Part shown: positions 53,179 to 62,282 of the stretch, in pieces
How positions within the stretch are numbered: the stretch's first letter is position 1
Layout of the letters: every line of letters begins with the position of its first letter
Source: Sphingobium yanoikuyae
GTDB taxonomy: Bacteria; Pseudomonadota; Alphaproteobacteria; Sphingomonadales; Sphingomonadaceae
Reading direction: 5' to 3'
DNA: 64,000 nt
Assembly (NCBI RefSeq): GCF_013001025.1
Contig: NZ_CP053021.1
Location: 1-64,000 of the forward strand
Notes under the pieces: generated by a model
Told to the model about the DNA's origin: nothing
Database searches by the model: none
Seen by the model: only the letters and a program-made list of their open reading frames with translations
Program-made: the position numbers and the translations under genes

Positions 53179-54047
53179 TGGCCTTGCCCCCTTCCAGGAT
53201 GGGATCGGGCGCTGCCCGGATTTTGACGGGTCTGCTGGAAGCGCGGACCGGCCAGGTTCTGTCCGAGGGGCGGGCCTGGCGCATGGAGACGGCGCTGAAG
53301 CCGGTGCTGCGCGATCATGGGTTGCAGGATATCGATGAACTGGCCGGCAAGCTGCTGCGCAGCCGCAATCCGCGGCTGGACGAGGATGTGGTGAACGCAC
53401 TGCTGAACAACGAAAGCAGCTTCTTCCGCGATCTGCAGATATTCGACCTCATCCACCGGCAGATATTGCCGCGCATCCAGGAGGCGCGGGGCGACCGGGT
53501 GCTGCGGATCTGGAGCGCGGGCTGTTCGACCGGGCAGGAAGCCTATTCGCTGGCGATCCGCTTCTGTAACGAGGCGGCGCGCTGGGCGGGCTGGCGGATC
53601 GAGATATTGGCGACCGATATTTCCAGCGCGGCGATCGACCAGGCGCGCAGCGGCGTCTTTTCGCAGATGGACGTGCAGCGCGGCCTGCCGATCGGCGACC
53701 TGATCAAATGGTTCGAGCCGGCGGGCGATGACTGGCGGGCGAACCCGGAGCTGCGGCGGATGATCGATTTCCGTCAGGATAATCTGTTCGCCGCGCGGGT
53801 GCCGACCGGCGCCTATGACCTGCTGCTCTGCCGCAATGTGCTGCTCTATTTCTCGCCCGAAAGGCGCCAGAGCGTGTTCGACCTGCTGGCACGGCACAGC
53901 CATGACCGGTCGGTTCTGCTGCTGGGCGCGGGCGAGACGGTGATCGGCCAGAGCGAGGAATTCGTGCCGCATCCCGAATTTCGCGGTAGCTATGCGCGGC
54001 GAGGCTATTCGGCAGATGCCGGCAATTCGGCCCGGCGCGCGGGCTAA
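53178..54047 (+). CDS. cheR: chemotaxis methyltransferase CheR
   Basis: CheR methylates receptor glutamates using S-adenosylmethionine. The 289-residue product has the N-terminal helical part with NALLNNESSFFRD, the SAM-binding RIWSAGCSTGQEAYSLAIRF, and the family DLLLCRNVLLYFSPERRQSV. The start at 53178 overlaps the CheB stop; the longer in-frame leader is CheB sequence in another frame. It closes the che operon. Confidence 0.95.
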   Translation: MALPPSRMGSGAARILTGLLEARTGQVLSEGRAWRMETALKPVLRDHGLQDIDELAGKLLRSRNPRLDEDVVNALLNNESSFFRDLQIFDLIHRQILPRIQEARGDRVLRIWSAGCSTGQEAYSLAIRFCNEAARWAGWRIEILATDISSAAIDQARSGVFSQMDVQRGLPIGDLIKWFEPAGDDWRANPELRRMIDFRQDNLFAARVPTGAYDLLLCRNVLLYFSPERRQSVFDLLARHSHDRSVLLLGAGETVIGQSEEFVPHPEFRGSYARRGYSADAGNSARRAG

Positions 54048-54184
54048 TCGTCCGCCGATCATTTACCACGCTTGATTGCCGCGCCGGTCTCGGCCATGAT
54101 TCCGTTCGTGGCTGCATGACGCGGCGCGACGCAGGGCGGAACAGGGCGTGAGACTGGACTTTTCGTGGTGACGGGCCCTTTGCG

Positions 54185-54883
54185 ATGACCGACATCCCCA
54201 TGATCGAGACGCCGTCGCCCAATTATGACGAGCGCAGCCTGCCGATCACCATGCTGGTGCTCCATTATACCGGCATGCCGGACGCGGCGAGCGCCATCAA
54301 CTGGCTGGCCAATGCCGAATCCAAGGTGTCGGCCCATTATGTCGTGACCGAGGATGGCCAGATCATCCGCATGGTGGCCGAGGACAAGCGCGCCTGGCAT
54401 GCCGGCCGGTCGCACTGGCGCGGCATCGACGATGTGAACAGCGCCAGCATCGGCATCGAGATCGTCAATCCGGGGCATGAATGGGGCTATCGGCCTTTTC
54501 CCGAGGCGCAGATGGGATCGCTGATCCCGCTGGTCCACGACATCGTCCAGCGTCACCGGATCACGCGCGGCAATATCGTCGGGCACAGCGACATCGCGCC
54601 CGCGCGCAAGCAGGATCCGGGCGAACTATTCCCCTGGGGGCAACTGGCGCGGCTGCGGCTGGCGCTGCCGCGACCGACCAAGAATCTGATGGACCCGCAC
54701 TGGACCGACAGCGGCTTCATGCTGGCGCTCGAACGTTTCGGCTATGACATTGCCGAACCGGAGCCGGCGGTCGTCGCCTTCCAGCGGCGCTTCCGCCCGG
54801 AACTGATCGACGGCGTCATCGATGGCGAATGCCGGGCGATTTTGCTCGCCTTGCTGCTGCCCAAGCCGACAGGGGATGACTGA
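54185..54883 (+). CDS. N-acetylmuramoyl-L-alanine amidase (Amidase_2)
   Basis: The 232-residue product is an Amidase_2 (AmiD/AmpD-like) enzyme that cleaves the MurNAc-L-Ala bond. The zinc ligands appear in ITMLVLHYTGMPDAASAINW, KRAWHAGRSHWRGIDD and GNIVGHSDIAPARKQDPGEL. A C-terminal peptidoglycan-binding-like part (FMLALERFGYDIAEPEPAVV) follows. No signal peptide is obvious, so a cytoplasmic muropeptide role is possible. Confidence 0.93.
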   Translation: MTDIPMIETPSPNYDERSLPITMLVLHYTGMPDAASAINWLANAESKVSAHYVVTEDGQIIRMVAEDKRAWHAGRSHWRGIDDVNSASIGIEIVNPGHEWGYRPFPEAQMGSLIPLVHDIVQRHRITRGNIVGHSDIAPARKQDPGELFPWGQLARLRLALPRPTKNLMDPHWTDSGFMLALERFGYDIAEPEPAVVAFQRRFRPELIDGVIDGECRAILLALLLPKPTGDD

Positions 54884-54910
54884 CCCGATTTTTGCGCCTA
54901 TAGGCGCCCG

Positions 54911-55296
54911 TGCCAGAGGGTCGGGCGACCGCGGCGTGGCGGGTAACTTCCACGGCGAGGAAAGTCCGGGCTCCACGAAATGACGGTGCCGGCTAACGGC
55001 CGGCTGGAGTGATCCAAGGGACAGTGCAACAGAAAGCAGGTCACTAAGGCTTCGGCCCAGTGAAATTGAAAGGGTGCGGTAAGAGCGCACCGCGTCTGCG
55101 GCAACGCAAGACGGCACGGTAAACCCCACCGGGAGCAAGACCGAATAGGGGCGGCGCGCAGCTTGACTGCTAGGTCTGTTTCGACTGAGACCGCTCGGGT
55201 TGGTTGCTTGAGGGACGGAGCAATCCGTCTCCTAGAGGAATGGTCGCCTATCCCCCTTTGGGGGTGGACAGAACCCGGCTTACAGGCCCTCTGGCA
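54911..55296 (+). ncRNA. rnpB: RNase P RNA (bacterial type A)
   Basis: The 386-nt region begins and ends with a perfect 10-bp P1 helix (TGCCAGAGGG at 54911-54920 with CCCTCTGGCA at 55287-55296). Inside are the universal GAGGAAAGTCCGGGCTCC (from 54957), ACAGAAA near 55029, AGAGGAATGGTCGCC (from 55234) and GACAGAACCCGGCTTACAG (55267-55285), in the right order. RNase P RNA is the ribozyme that matures tRNA 5' ends. A short T-rich stretch follows; an open frame starting at 55204 inside it is spurious. Confidence 0.96.
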
Positions 55297-55353
55297 TTTC
55301 CCCTGTTGCGAGGTTATCGCAATAACCGGTCCGTGGTCTTGGGGGGATATGGT

Positions 55354-57348
55354 TTGCGTAACAGATATTTGGCCTTGCTGATGGCGATGGCCGCCATGCC
55401 CGCTATCGGCCATGCGATGCAGGATGCGGCGCCGGCAGCGCCGGCCCCCGCGCCCGCAACTGGCACGATCCAGCAATTGTTCGAGCAATCGACGCAAGCC
55501 ACCGAGGCGGCGGATTATCCCCGCGCGCTTGAAATCCTCACCGCGCTGGAAGGCCGGGTGGTGCGCAACCCGCGTAGCCTGGCGATCGTGCGGGTGCGCA
55601 AGGCCATGGTGCTGGCGGAACTGTCGCGCTGGGCCGAGGCGCGCGACCTGCTGAACCAGACGGCGCCGGCCCTGCCCAGGGATGATGCCAGCCTGTCGAC
55701 CGACCGTTATCGTGCCGCCTACACGCTGGGCCGCGTGTCGATGGGCGACCTCGACTATGTCGGTGCGCTGGCCCATTTCAGCGCGGCGCTGGCCGAAGCG
55801 GAGAGGCCGGCGGCGCGCATCCAGGCGCTGCTGGGGCAGGCGCAGGCCGGCACGTTCGTCGATCCGGCCGAAGCGCTGAAGGCCGCCGAAGCGGCCAATG
55901 CCATCGCGGTCGCGGACCCCAAGATGTTCGACAAGGCGTCGCTGGCGCATATCGACCTGATCCGGGGGCGGGCGCTGCTCAATCTGGGCCAGTTCGATCC
56001 TGCGGAAAAACTGTTCGCGCGGGCGGTGAAGCAGCAGGGCGGGCTGACCACCAGGGTCGATTTCAATGATCTGGTGACCCGGTCGGATGCGTCGATCGCG
56101 GCCATGCTGGCCGGCCATCGCGACACGGCGCGCAATTATCTGGTCTATACCGGTGCCGGGCGCATGCCGCAGCAGGACTTCACCCAGGGCGCGGACATGG
56201 CGCTGCCGCGCTGTGGCGAGGATGGCGTCCAGCCCGAGGATTATGCCGTGGTGGAATTCGGCATCAGCGACAGCGGCGCCGTTTCCTATGCCCGGCCAGT
56301 CTATGGATCGCGCCCCGGCCCGTCGGCGCTGGCGTTTGCGCGGGCGGTGCGGGACTGGTCGTGGCGGCCCGATGACGTGAAGAATATCCCGGCGCTGTTC
56401 CGGTTCGTCACGCGGCTGGAACTGCGTTGTTCGACCGCGGAAGGCGGTCCGTCGATGCTGGCGGGGCCGACCAAGGCTTTGGGCGACTGGCTCGAGGCCA
56501 GACGCGTTCCCGGCCCGGTGCTGGACAATGTGCCGATGACCCGGCAGCGCACCCTGCTGTTGCAGCAGGCGCAGCTGATCCGCAGCCAGAAGGGCGATAC
56601 GACGGTGGAACTGGTGCCGGTGTTGATCCCGCTGCTCGCCGGATCGATGGCCGCGCGCGAGGATGTCGAGACCTATGGCCCGTTGCTGCGCCGGGTGGTG
56701 CGGACGGCGGATGCCCCGCCGCTGGCGCAATTGCTGGTCGACCGCCTGGTCCATGATGCGGCCGAGCATGTGGATATCCGTATCCGGGCCGATTCCCCCT
56801 ATGCGTTGCGCGCCGCCGACTATCAGGCCGATGCCGATGCACGGGCGACCTTCGCGATCCTGGCCTATGATGATCTGAGGCCCAGGGAAAAGGCCGGGTC
56901 GCAGGCGCTGCTCAACGCGGTGATCGACGATGGCGCCTTGCCGGCCAATGATCCGCTGCGCGTGGCAGCGCTGGTGCGACGGGCGAGCCTGCAGGCGACC
57001 GGCGGCAATCTGGAAGCGGCACGGGCCGATTATGCCGCGACCGGATTGTCGGCGCAGCAATGTTCGATCGTCGATGCCAAGCCCAGCCTGCGCAGCGCGC
57101 CAGTATCCTCCGCCGATTATCCCACGGACATGGTGTCCGTGGGTGTCGAGGGATGGACGCGGGTCCAGTTCGACATCGCGGCGGACGGCACGACCCGCAA
57201 CCAGCGGGCCGTCATCACCTATCCGCCGATGATCTTTGGCACCAACGGCACGAAGATCGTGACGCGGGCCAAATATGAGCAAAGCTATCGCCCCGATGGT
57301 GGCCTTGGCTGCGGCGGCAACATGCAGGGGGTGACTTTCCGTCGCTAA
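55354..57348 (+). CDS. periplasmic protein with TonB_C-like domains
   Basis: The 664-residue product is read from TTG 55354, which has GGGGGGA upstream and gives a signal peptide (RNRYLALLMAMAAMPAIGHA). An ATG at 55381 is an alternative. A helical, TPR-like region (residues about 50-260) is followed by a TonB_C-like segment (YAVVEFGISDSGAVSYARPV, DWSWRPDDVKN) and another near the C-terminus (WTRVQFDIAADGTTRNQ). It is not a full TonB because no N-terminal membrane anchor or proline-rich linker is present. A role in envelope or TonB-linked uptake is inferred. Confidence 0.72.
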   Translation: MRNRYLALLMAMAAMPAIGHAMQDAAPAAPAPAPATGTIQQLFEQSTQATEAADYPRALEILTALEGRVVRNPRSLAIVRVRKAMVLAELSRWAEARDLLNQTAPALPRDDASLSTDRYRAAYTLGRVSMGDLDYVGALAHFSAALAEAERPAARIQALLGQAQAGTFVDPAEALKAAEAANAIAVADPKMFDKASLAHIDLIRGRALLNLGQFDPAEKLFARAVKQQGGLTTRVDFNDLVTRSDASIAAMLAGHRDTARNYLVYTGAGRMPQQDFTQGADMALPRCGEDGVQPEDYAVVEFGISDSGAVSYARPVYGSRPGPSALAFARAVRDWSWRPDDVKNIPALFRFVTRLELRCSTAEGGPSMLAGPTKALGDWLEARRVPGPVLDNVPMTRQRTLLLQQAQLIRSQKGDTTVELVPVLIPLLAGSMAAREDVETYGPLLRRVVRTADAPPLAQLLVDRLVHDAAEHVDIRIRADSPYALRAADYQADADARATFAILAYDDLRPREKAGSQALLNAVIDDGALPANDPLRVAALVRRASLQATGGNLEAARADYAATGLSAQQCSIVDAKPSLRSAPVSSADYPTDMVSVGVEGWTRVQFDIAADGTTRNQRAVITYPPMIFGTNGTKIVTRAKYEQSYRPDGGLGCGGNMQGVTFRR

Positions 57349-57397
57349 TCCCGGCGCAGGGCTGGCTTTCCGGGCGCGGCTTCCCTAATTTGGTCCG

Positions 57398-57946
57398 ATG
57401 GCAAGACAGAGCCGATCAAATGACTGGGGTTTTCCCCGCTGGCGTGCCTATGGCGCGACGCGGGAAGCGCAGCGCGTGCGCATCTGCGACCGTTTCGGCT
57501 GTGACCAGCCGGGTAACTGCCCCGCGCCCAAATCGCCCAACAGCCCGGACCGCTGGTATTTCTGCAGCGAGCATGCGGCCGAATATAACCGCAACTGGGA
57601 CTATTTTCAGGGACTGGACGAGGAAGAGCGGGCCGAACGCGAGCGCACCGAACGGCGCGATGCCGGCGGCTATCAGTCGAGCGCCCATCATGGCTGGGGC
57701 GGTCCCGGCGACGGCAGCCGGTCGCGCGACGAGATGCACGCGCTGCAGGCGCTGGGGCTGGAGGATGACGCCGATTTCGAGGCGGTGCGCAAGAGCTGGC
57801 GCAGCCTGGCCAAGGAATATCATCCTGACGTGAAGCCGGGCGATGCCGAGGCGGCGGTGCAGTTCCAGACGATCCAGGCCGCCTATGAGGTGCTGCGCGC
57901 GGCCGAGGAACGGCGCACCTGGAAGCCGCGGGGCGCCAGCGATTGA
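57398..57946 (+). CDS. DnaJ-domain protein
   Basis: The 182-residue protein has a Cys-rich N-terminal segment (ICDRFGCDQPGNCPAPK, then FCSEH), and a C-terminal J-domain with the HPD motif in LAKEYHPDVKPGDAEAAVQF. J-domains stimulate Hsp70 ATPase; this is a short, zinc-finger-like variant common in alphaproteobacteria. Its stop overlaps the ferredoxin start, so the two are co-translated. Confidence 0.88.
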   Translation: MARQSRSNDWGFPRWRAYGATREAQRVRICDRFGCDQPGNCPAPKSPNSPDRWYFCSEHAAEYNRNWDYFQGLDEEERAERERTERRDAGGYQSSAHHGWGGPGDGSRSRDEMHALQALGLEDDADFEAVRKSWRSLAKEYHPDVKPGDAEAAVQFQTIQAAYEVLRAAEERRTWKPRGASD

Positions 57947-58269
57947 AGGATCATGTCCGGTCCAACTGGCAAAATGCCGTGCTGGTCTGCCGCAAATGCT
58001 CGAAGAAGCTGGACGGCGGCTTCGGCAAGGATGGCGAGGAGCGGCTGGCCAAGGCGCTGCGGCGGCATTTGTCGCTGAAGAAGGGGCGCAAGGCGGCGGC
58101 CGGCATCATAGAGGTGAATTGCCTGGGCGTCTGTCCCAAGGGCGCGATCACGGTGGTCAATGGCGCCGCGAGCCGCGACTGGCTGTTGGTGCGGCCTGGG
58201 GCGGATCTGGACGCACTGGCGACGGCGCTGGACCTGCCGGCGCAGGCGGAAACGCAGAATCCGGGCTGA
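57943..58269 (+). CDS. 2Fe-2S ferredoxin-like (thioredoxin-fold) protein
   Basis: The 108-residue product starts at TTG 57943, overlapping the DnaJ stop. It carries VLVCRKCSKKLDGGFGKDG and IIEVNCLGVCPKGAITVVN, giving Cys pairs like those of the thioredoxin-fold 2Fe-2S family (NuoE-like and related). It probably carries electrons or senses redox state; the partner is unknown. Coupling to the DnaJ gene suggests a role in chaperoning or Fe-S proteins. Confidence 0.82.
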   Translation: MKDHVRSNWQNAVLVCRKCSKKLDGGFGKDGEERLAKALRRHLSLKKGRKAAAGIIEVNCLGVCPKGAITVVNGAASRDWLLVRPGADLDALATALDLPAQAETQNPG

Positions 58270-58270
58270 C

Positions 58271-58287
58271 TTACGCAAAATGCGTAA
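58271..58287. promoter_or_regulatory. perfect dyad TTACGCA-AAA-TGCGTAA
   Basis: TTACGCA (58271-58277) and TGCGTAA (58281-58287) form a perfect 7-bp inverted repeat with a 3-nt spacer, immediately after the ferredoxin stop and 55 nt before the receptor operon. It is too short and AT-containing to be a strong terminator, and looks like a transcription-factor site. Confidence 0.45.
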
Positions 58288-58341
58288 ATCCGGACGGGCC
58301 TGTTAAGCCTATCCTTACCAACATTTCCTAGGGGGGATGGC

Positions 58342-58662
58342 ATGCGGATATGGCTTCCTTCCTCGCGCGGTGCGGTGCTGCTGGCCCAGCTCGCGATCAT
58401 CCTCCTGGGTCTCGCCCTGCTCTACGGCAATCCGCCGGCGCAGGGGCGCATCCTGCTGATCCCGATGACGGCCGGTGCGCGCGCGCATCTGGTGCCCGAT
58501 GCGGTGGCGCATGGCGCCCGGCTGGTGGCGAGCGGACGCCTGCCCGGATCGATGGTGGTGGAGGGGCAGCGCGACGCGCTGCTGCCCTTGTTGCGGGGCG
58601 GTATCTTGCCGCTGCGCGCCTTTGCCGCGGCCTGTGGCGAACCGGTGGGAGGATTGGCCTGA
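58342..58662 (+). CDS. small membrane-anchored protein of unknown function
   Basis: The 106-residue product has one N-terminal hydrophobic segment ([19 protein letters not shown]) and a soluble part of about 70 residues ([19 protein letters not shown]). It starts at ATG 58342 after a G-rich stretch and its stop overlaps the chemoreceptor start. No family is recognised. By coupling it may be an accessory to the receptor. Confidence 0.65.
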   Translation: MRIWLPSSRGAVLLAQLAIILLGLALLYGNPPAQGRILLIPMTAGARAHLVPDAVAHGARLVASGRLPGSMVVEGQRDALLPLLRGGILPLRAFAAACGEPVGGLA

Positions 58663-60191
58663 TGGCGTTCAATAGTCTCGAAAGCCTGCGCCTGCATGGC
58701 CTGCGCATCCTGTTGCTGTGCAGCCTGATCTGGACCGTGCTGATCGGCATTGGCGGCATGATGATCGGCAATGAGCGGGCGGCGCCCGCCATGCTGCTGT
58801 CGGCGCTGGCCAACATCCTGCCGACCTGGATGGTGATGCGGCGTCGCAACGACCTGGAGGTGCGGCTGGTGATGGGGACGCTGGCGGCGGTGCAGCCGGC
58901 GATCACCCTGTTCCTGCTGAGCGGCCATGTCTGGCAGATGGACGCGCACATGTATTTCTTCGTGGCGCTCGCCTCGCTGGCGGTGCTCTACGACTGGCGG
59001 CCGATCCTGCTGGCGTCGGTGTTGATCGCGTCGCATCATCTGGTGCTGACCTATGTCGCGCCCAATTGGGTGTTCTCGGGGCAGGCGGAGATCGGCCGGG
59101 TCATCATCCACGGCTTTGCGGTGGTGCTGCAGGGCACGATCCTGGGCTATCTCAGCATCAAATTGCATGGGCTGCTGCTGGCGCAGGACGCGCATGTGGC
59201 GGACACCGCCCGGCTGGCGCGGGAAGCGCAGGCCGGGCGCAATGCGGCGGAATCGGCGATGGATGCCCAGCGCCAGTCCGACGCGCGCGAGGCGCATCTG
59301 CGGATCGAGCGGGACGCCGAAAAGACACGGATGGCGCAGGACCGGCGCAGCGAGACGCTGGCGCTGGTCGGCGCCTTCCGCCAGTCGGTGGCGGGCGTGG
59401 TGAGCGCGGTCAGCGCGGCAACGGGCGAACTCAAGGAATCGGCCGGGCTGCTGCATGATCTGGCGCGCCGGGCGAGCGTGGGCACGGACGAGACGATGGC
59501 GGCGGCGGGCCAATCCTCGGCCAGCGCGGCGGTACTGGCGCGGCGGATCGAGCAATTATCCGAATCGATCAGTGCGATTGCAGCGGCGGCCAGCCAGCAG
59601 GCGAGCCTGGGCGGCGAGGCGCAGCGCGTGTCGGTGGCGGGGCATGAAGCGATGCAGGCGATGGAAGGGCGCACCGCGTCGATCACCAGCTTCGCCGATT
59701 CGATTACCGAGATTGCCGCCCGCACCAATTTGCTGGCGCTCAATGCCACGATCGAGGCGGCACGGGCCGGCGAGGTCGGGCGCGGCTTTGCGGTGGTGGC
59801 CGGCGAGGTGAAGCAGCTGGCCAATCAGACGGCGAGTGCGACCGGCGAAATCCAGTCGCTGGCCTCGTCCGCGCGGCAGGGGGCCGGGGTGGCGCAGGAA
59901 GCCCTGTCCGAGGTCGCCGGCAGCGTCGAGGAACTGGCGCAGGCGGCGCAGGCGATCCAGCGTGCGGTAGCCGACCAGCGCGATGCGACGGCGGCGATCG
60001 GCCAGTCGGCGCGCGATACCGCCCGCGATGCCGATCATATGGCGCAGCGCATGGCGACCGTGGCCGATGTCGCGCGCAATACCGAAAATCTGTCCGATCG
60101 CGTGTCGAGCGCGGCGGCCGGCCTGTCGCGCACCGCGCAGGAGTTGCAGCGCGCGACCGACCTGTTCGTGGCGCAGTTGGAAGCGGCTTGA
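58662..60191 (+). CDS. methyl-accepting chemotaxis protein without periplasmic sensor
   Basis: The 509-residue receptor has about five to six hydrophobic helices in its first 190 residues and then a long cytoplasmic coiled coil. The signalling tip reads [20 protein letters not shown] followed by [19 protein letters not shown], the MCP hallmark. The helices are linked by short loops, so the usual periplasmic ligand domain is missing and it may sense membrane or cytoplasmic state. The start at 58662 overlaps the preceding stop. It probably signals to the che operon 8 kb upstream. Confidence 0.9.
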   Translation: MAFNSLESLRLHGLRILLLCSLIWTVLIGIGGMMIGNERAAPAMLLSALANILPTWMVMRRRNDLEVRLVMGTLAAVQPAITLFLLSGHVWQMDAHMYFFVALASLAVLYDWRPILLASVLIASHHLVLTYVAPNWVFSGQAEIGRVIIHGFAVVLQGTILGYLSIKLHGLLLAQDAHVADTARLAREAQAGRNAAESAMDAQRQSDAREAHLRIERDAEKTRMAQDRRSETLALVGAFRQSVAGVVSAVSAATGELKESAGLLHDLARRASVGTDETMAAAGQSSASAAVLARRIEQLSESISAIAAAASQQASLGGEAQRVSVAGHEAMQAMEGRTASITSFADSITEIAARTNLLALNATIEAARAGEVGRGFAVVAGEVKQLANQTASATGEIQSLASSARQGAGVAQEALSEVAGSVEELAQAAQAIQRAVADQRDATAAIGQSARDTARDADHMAQRMATVADVARNTENLSDRVSSAAAGLSRTAQELQRATDLFVAQLEAA

Positions 60192-60198
60192 TCGCCGG

Positions 60199-60636
60199 TC
60201 AGCCGGCGCGGGCTATCTGGCCGGTTGCCTGGTCATCGATAGAGCGTGCCAGCGGATAGAGGACGCGCTCTTCCCGATCGATCCGCCGGGCAAGGGCATC
60301 CAATATCCGGCCGCTGTCGGCGCAGAAGCCGCGCCAGTCGCGGGTGATCCGCTCGTCGGTCCAGGCGGCCATGTAGCGGGCGAAGCTCTCGGCCAGCGCG
60401 CCGATCTCGGCCTGGATGCGCGCGGCGGTGGTGCGGACGCGATCGTCGCCCTGGCGCTGGAGCGCGGGGTAGAGGATGCGATCCTCCAGCGCGAGATGGG
60501 CCATCAGCTTGCGCGCCAGTTGCCAGCGCAATGCGCTCACCGCCTGGGGCTGGTCGGGATCGGCGATCGCCTGGCGCAGGTGCGCGGCGATCAGGGCGAT
60601 CTCCTCATGCTGCGTGCCCAACTCGTCCATGTTCAT
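60199..60636 (-). CDS. hemerythrin-like (HHE) domain protein
   Basis: The 145-residue helical protein has the HHE pattern LGTQHEEIALIAAHLRQAI, LMAHLALEDRILYPALQRQ, and a late RREERVLYPLAR-like DREERVLYPLARSID. Such domains bind a di-iron centre and oxygen, iron or nitric oxide. The start at 60636 has GGAGG 9 nt upstream; ATG 60645 is too close to it. It is convergent with the chemoreceptor gene and follows the sodB terminator. Confidence 0.85.
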   Translation of the reverse strand: MNMDELGTQHEEIALIAAHLRQAIADPDQPQAVSALRWQLARKLMAHLALEDRILYPALQRQGDDRVRTTAARIQAEIGALAESFARYMAAWTDERITRDWRGFCADSGRILDALARRIDREERVLYPLARSIDDQATGQIARAG

Positions 60637-60727
60637 CGCGATCATCCTCCCTGCCGCGTGCGATCATGCGTTGGCCGGCGTTAAGAGGGGATTGGAGCGC
60701 AGGGCGGGCAAAGCGCGCAAAGCCTGT

Positions 60728-60767
60728 AAAAAAGAAAGACCGCCCGGCGCCTGCGCACCGGACGGTC
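60728..60767 (-). terminator. Rho-independent terminator of sodB
   Basis: A 10-bp stem (60738-60747 with 60758-60767, one mismatch) with an A-rich run at 60728-60737 on the plus strand reads as a hairpin followed by T-run on the minus strand. It lies about 50 nt beyond the sodB stop. Confidence 0.85.
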
Positions 60768-60815
60768 CTTCTGTCATCGATCCTGTGGATCAGGCTCCAT
60801 CGGAGCCTGTCGCGA

Positions 60816-61430
60816 TCAGGCCGGCTGGTCGGCGCGGCTGGCGCCCTGGCCGTCGAGATTGAGGGCCGCGAAGTCCCAGTTGATCGCTTCCTTCAGCAGC
60901 TTTTCGGCATAGGCCGGGCGCAGGTTGCGATAGTCGATGTAGTAAGCATGTTCCCACACATCGAGGATCAGCAGCGGCGCATGGCCTTCATGCGCGACGG
61001 GGGTGTCGGCGTCATGATAGCTGGTCACTTCCAGCTTGCCGTCCTTCAGGATCAGCGCGGCCCAGCCGCTGGCGAAGTGGCCGACGGCCTCTGCCTTGAG
61101 CTTTTCGATCAGCGCGTCGACCGAACCGAAGGCTTCCTCGATCTTGGCGAGCAGGTCGCCGGTCGGGGCGGTCTTCACCGGCGACAGCGAGTTCCAGTAG
61201 AAGGTGTGGTTCCAGATCTGGCCGACCTGGTTGAACAGGCCGCCCTTCGACGACTTGATCAATTCGACCAGCGACTTGCCCTGCAGGCTCTCGTCGGCGG
61301 CGACCAGTTCATTGGCCTTCACGACATAGGCATTGTGATGCTTGCCGTGGTGGAAGTCGAAGGTTTCGACCGACAGGATGTCGCCAAAGGCGTCCTTGGC
61401 ATAGGGAAGGTCGGGCAGAACAAAGGCCAT
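60816..61430 (-). CDS. sodB: superoxide dismutase (Fe/Mn family)
   Basis: The 204-residue enzyme converts superoxide to peroxide and oxygen. Metal ligands appear in FDFHHGKHHNAYVVKAN, NQVGQIWNHTFYWNSLS and LILDVWEHAYYIDYRN. Sequence and length fit the Fe-type more than the Mn-type, but metal choice is not certain. The start at 61430 was chosen because the 37 residues upstream in frame are unrelated. It is monocistronic. Confidence 0.93.
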   Translation of the reverse strand: MAFVLPDLPYAKDAFGDILSVETFDFHHGKHHNAYVVKANELVAADESLQGKSLVELIKSSKGGLFNQVGQIWNHTFYWNSLSPVKTAPTGDLLAKIEEAFGSVDALIEKLKAEAVGHFASGWAALILKDGKLEVTSYHDADTPVAHEGHAPLLILDVWEHAYYIDYRNLRPAYAEKLLKEAINWDFAALNLDGQGASRADQPA

Positions 61431-61850
61431 GGCGGAACTCCTCGGGTTCGTTATGGGGCGGCCGGGCAATGGCTGGCGCGGCCGGTTGATTCTATGGTCC
61501 GGGCGGGGCGTTGACGCCTCCGTCGCTTCCCATATGCGCACCCAACGCCCAAGAAAACCAATATGTGCCTATTGCGAAACGATCGCAGAAACAGGCGGTT
61601 GGCGGGGCTTTCGGGCGGTGATGGGCGGGGCAGGGCCGGGGCGGCTTGCTTGACAGGCGGGACGGGGCCGAACATGATCGCGGCCATGCCGTTCAAGATC
61701 ATCTTTGCGCGCTTCCGCCATCATGGGGGACAGCTTCTCGCGGGCCATCCGCCCCGGACCTGACAGGCGCGCTGCCGGCAGGTCCGGGGCACCCTTCTTG
61801 ACGCCTTGCGCCCGAGCACTGGGCGCGCACCCCTATCAGGAAGTTTTCCC
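61431..61850. other. 420-nt intergenic region between sodB and rnk-like gene
   Basis: Apart from promoters it holds a 12-bp perfect hairpin (GCCCCGGACCTG 61751-61762 with CAGGTCCGGGGC 61779-61790). A 29-residue frame from ATG 61674 ends inside it, but has no clear ribosome-binding site. No RNA gene was recognised. Confidence 0.5.
61751..61790. terminator. 12-bp hairpin upstream of the rnk-like gene
   Basis: The two 12-nt arms are perfect complements with a 16-nt loop and a partly T-rich 3' flank (CCCTTCTTG). It may end a short leader transcript, or act as an attenuator, 61 nt before the ATG. Confidence 0.55.
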
Positions 61851-62261
61851 ATGACTCTGCAACAGAAATGGGCGGCCGTGCCGCCGATCCATATTGTCGA
61901 ATCCGAAGCCGACATGATTTCCGACCTCGCCTGGGCGGCGCGCGACCGCTTCCCCGACGTCAGTCAGTTGTTGCTGGAGGAGGTCGGCCGGGCGCAGTTA
62001 TGCAGCCGGGCGGCGCTGCCGGCCGATGTCGCGGCGATGGGATCGACCATCCTCTATCGCGATGGTGCGCGTGGGGCGCCGCGCCGGGTGGAACTGGTCT
62101 ATCCCAGCCATGCCGATGTGGCGCTGGGCCGGATATCGATCCTGACGCCGGTCGGCGCCGCGCTGATCGGGATGCGGGCGGGCAATGCGATATTGTGGCC
62201 GGACCGCGACGGCCATCTGCGCGACATCCTGGTGGATGCGGTGGTCCAGGCGCAGGCCTGA
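61851..62261 (+). CDS. rnk: Rnk/GreA-type transcription elongation factor-like protein
   Basis: The 136-residue product has an N-terminal helical part (VESEADMISDLAWAARDRF) and the GreA/GreB C-terminal domain (MGSTILYRDGARGAPRRVEL, ISILTPVGAALIGMRAGNAI). Rnk-type proteins bind RNA polymerase or nucleoside diphosphate kinase. The coiled-coil of true GreA is missing, so Rnk-like is the better name. The ATG at 61851 has AGGAAG upstream. Confidence 0.8.
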   Translation: MTLQQKWAAVPPIHIVESEADMISDLAWAARDRFPDVSQLLLEEVGRAQLCSRAALPADVAAMGSTILYRDGARGAPRRVELVYPSHADVALGRISILTPVGAALIGMRAGNAILWPDRDGHLRDILVDAVVQAQA

Positions 62262-62282
62262 ACCACGCAGGTCAGTGCCGTG

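Noticed and set aside
55204..55353. Upstream extension of the TonB_C-like gene through rnpB
   Set aside because: These codons lie in conserved RNase P RNA; a TTG at 55354 with ribosome-binding site and signal peptide is better.
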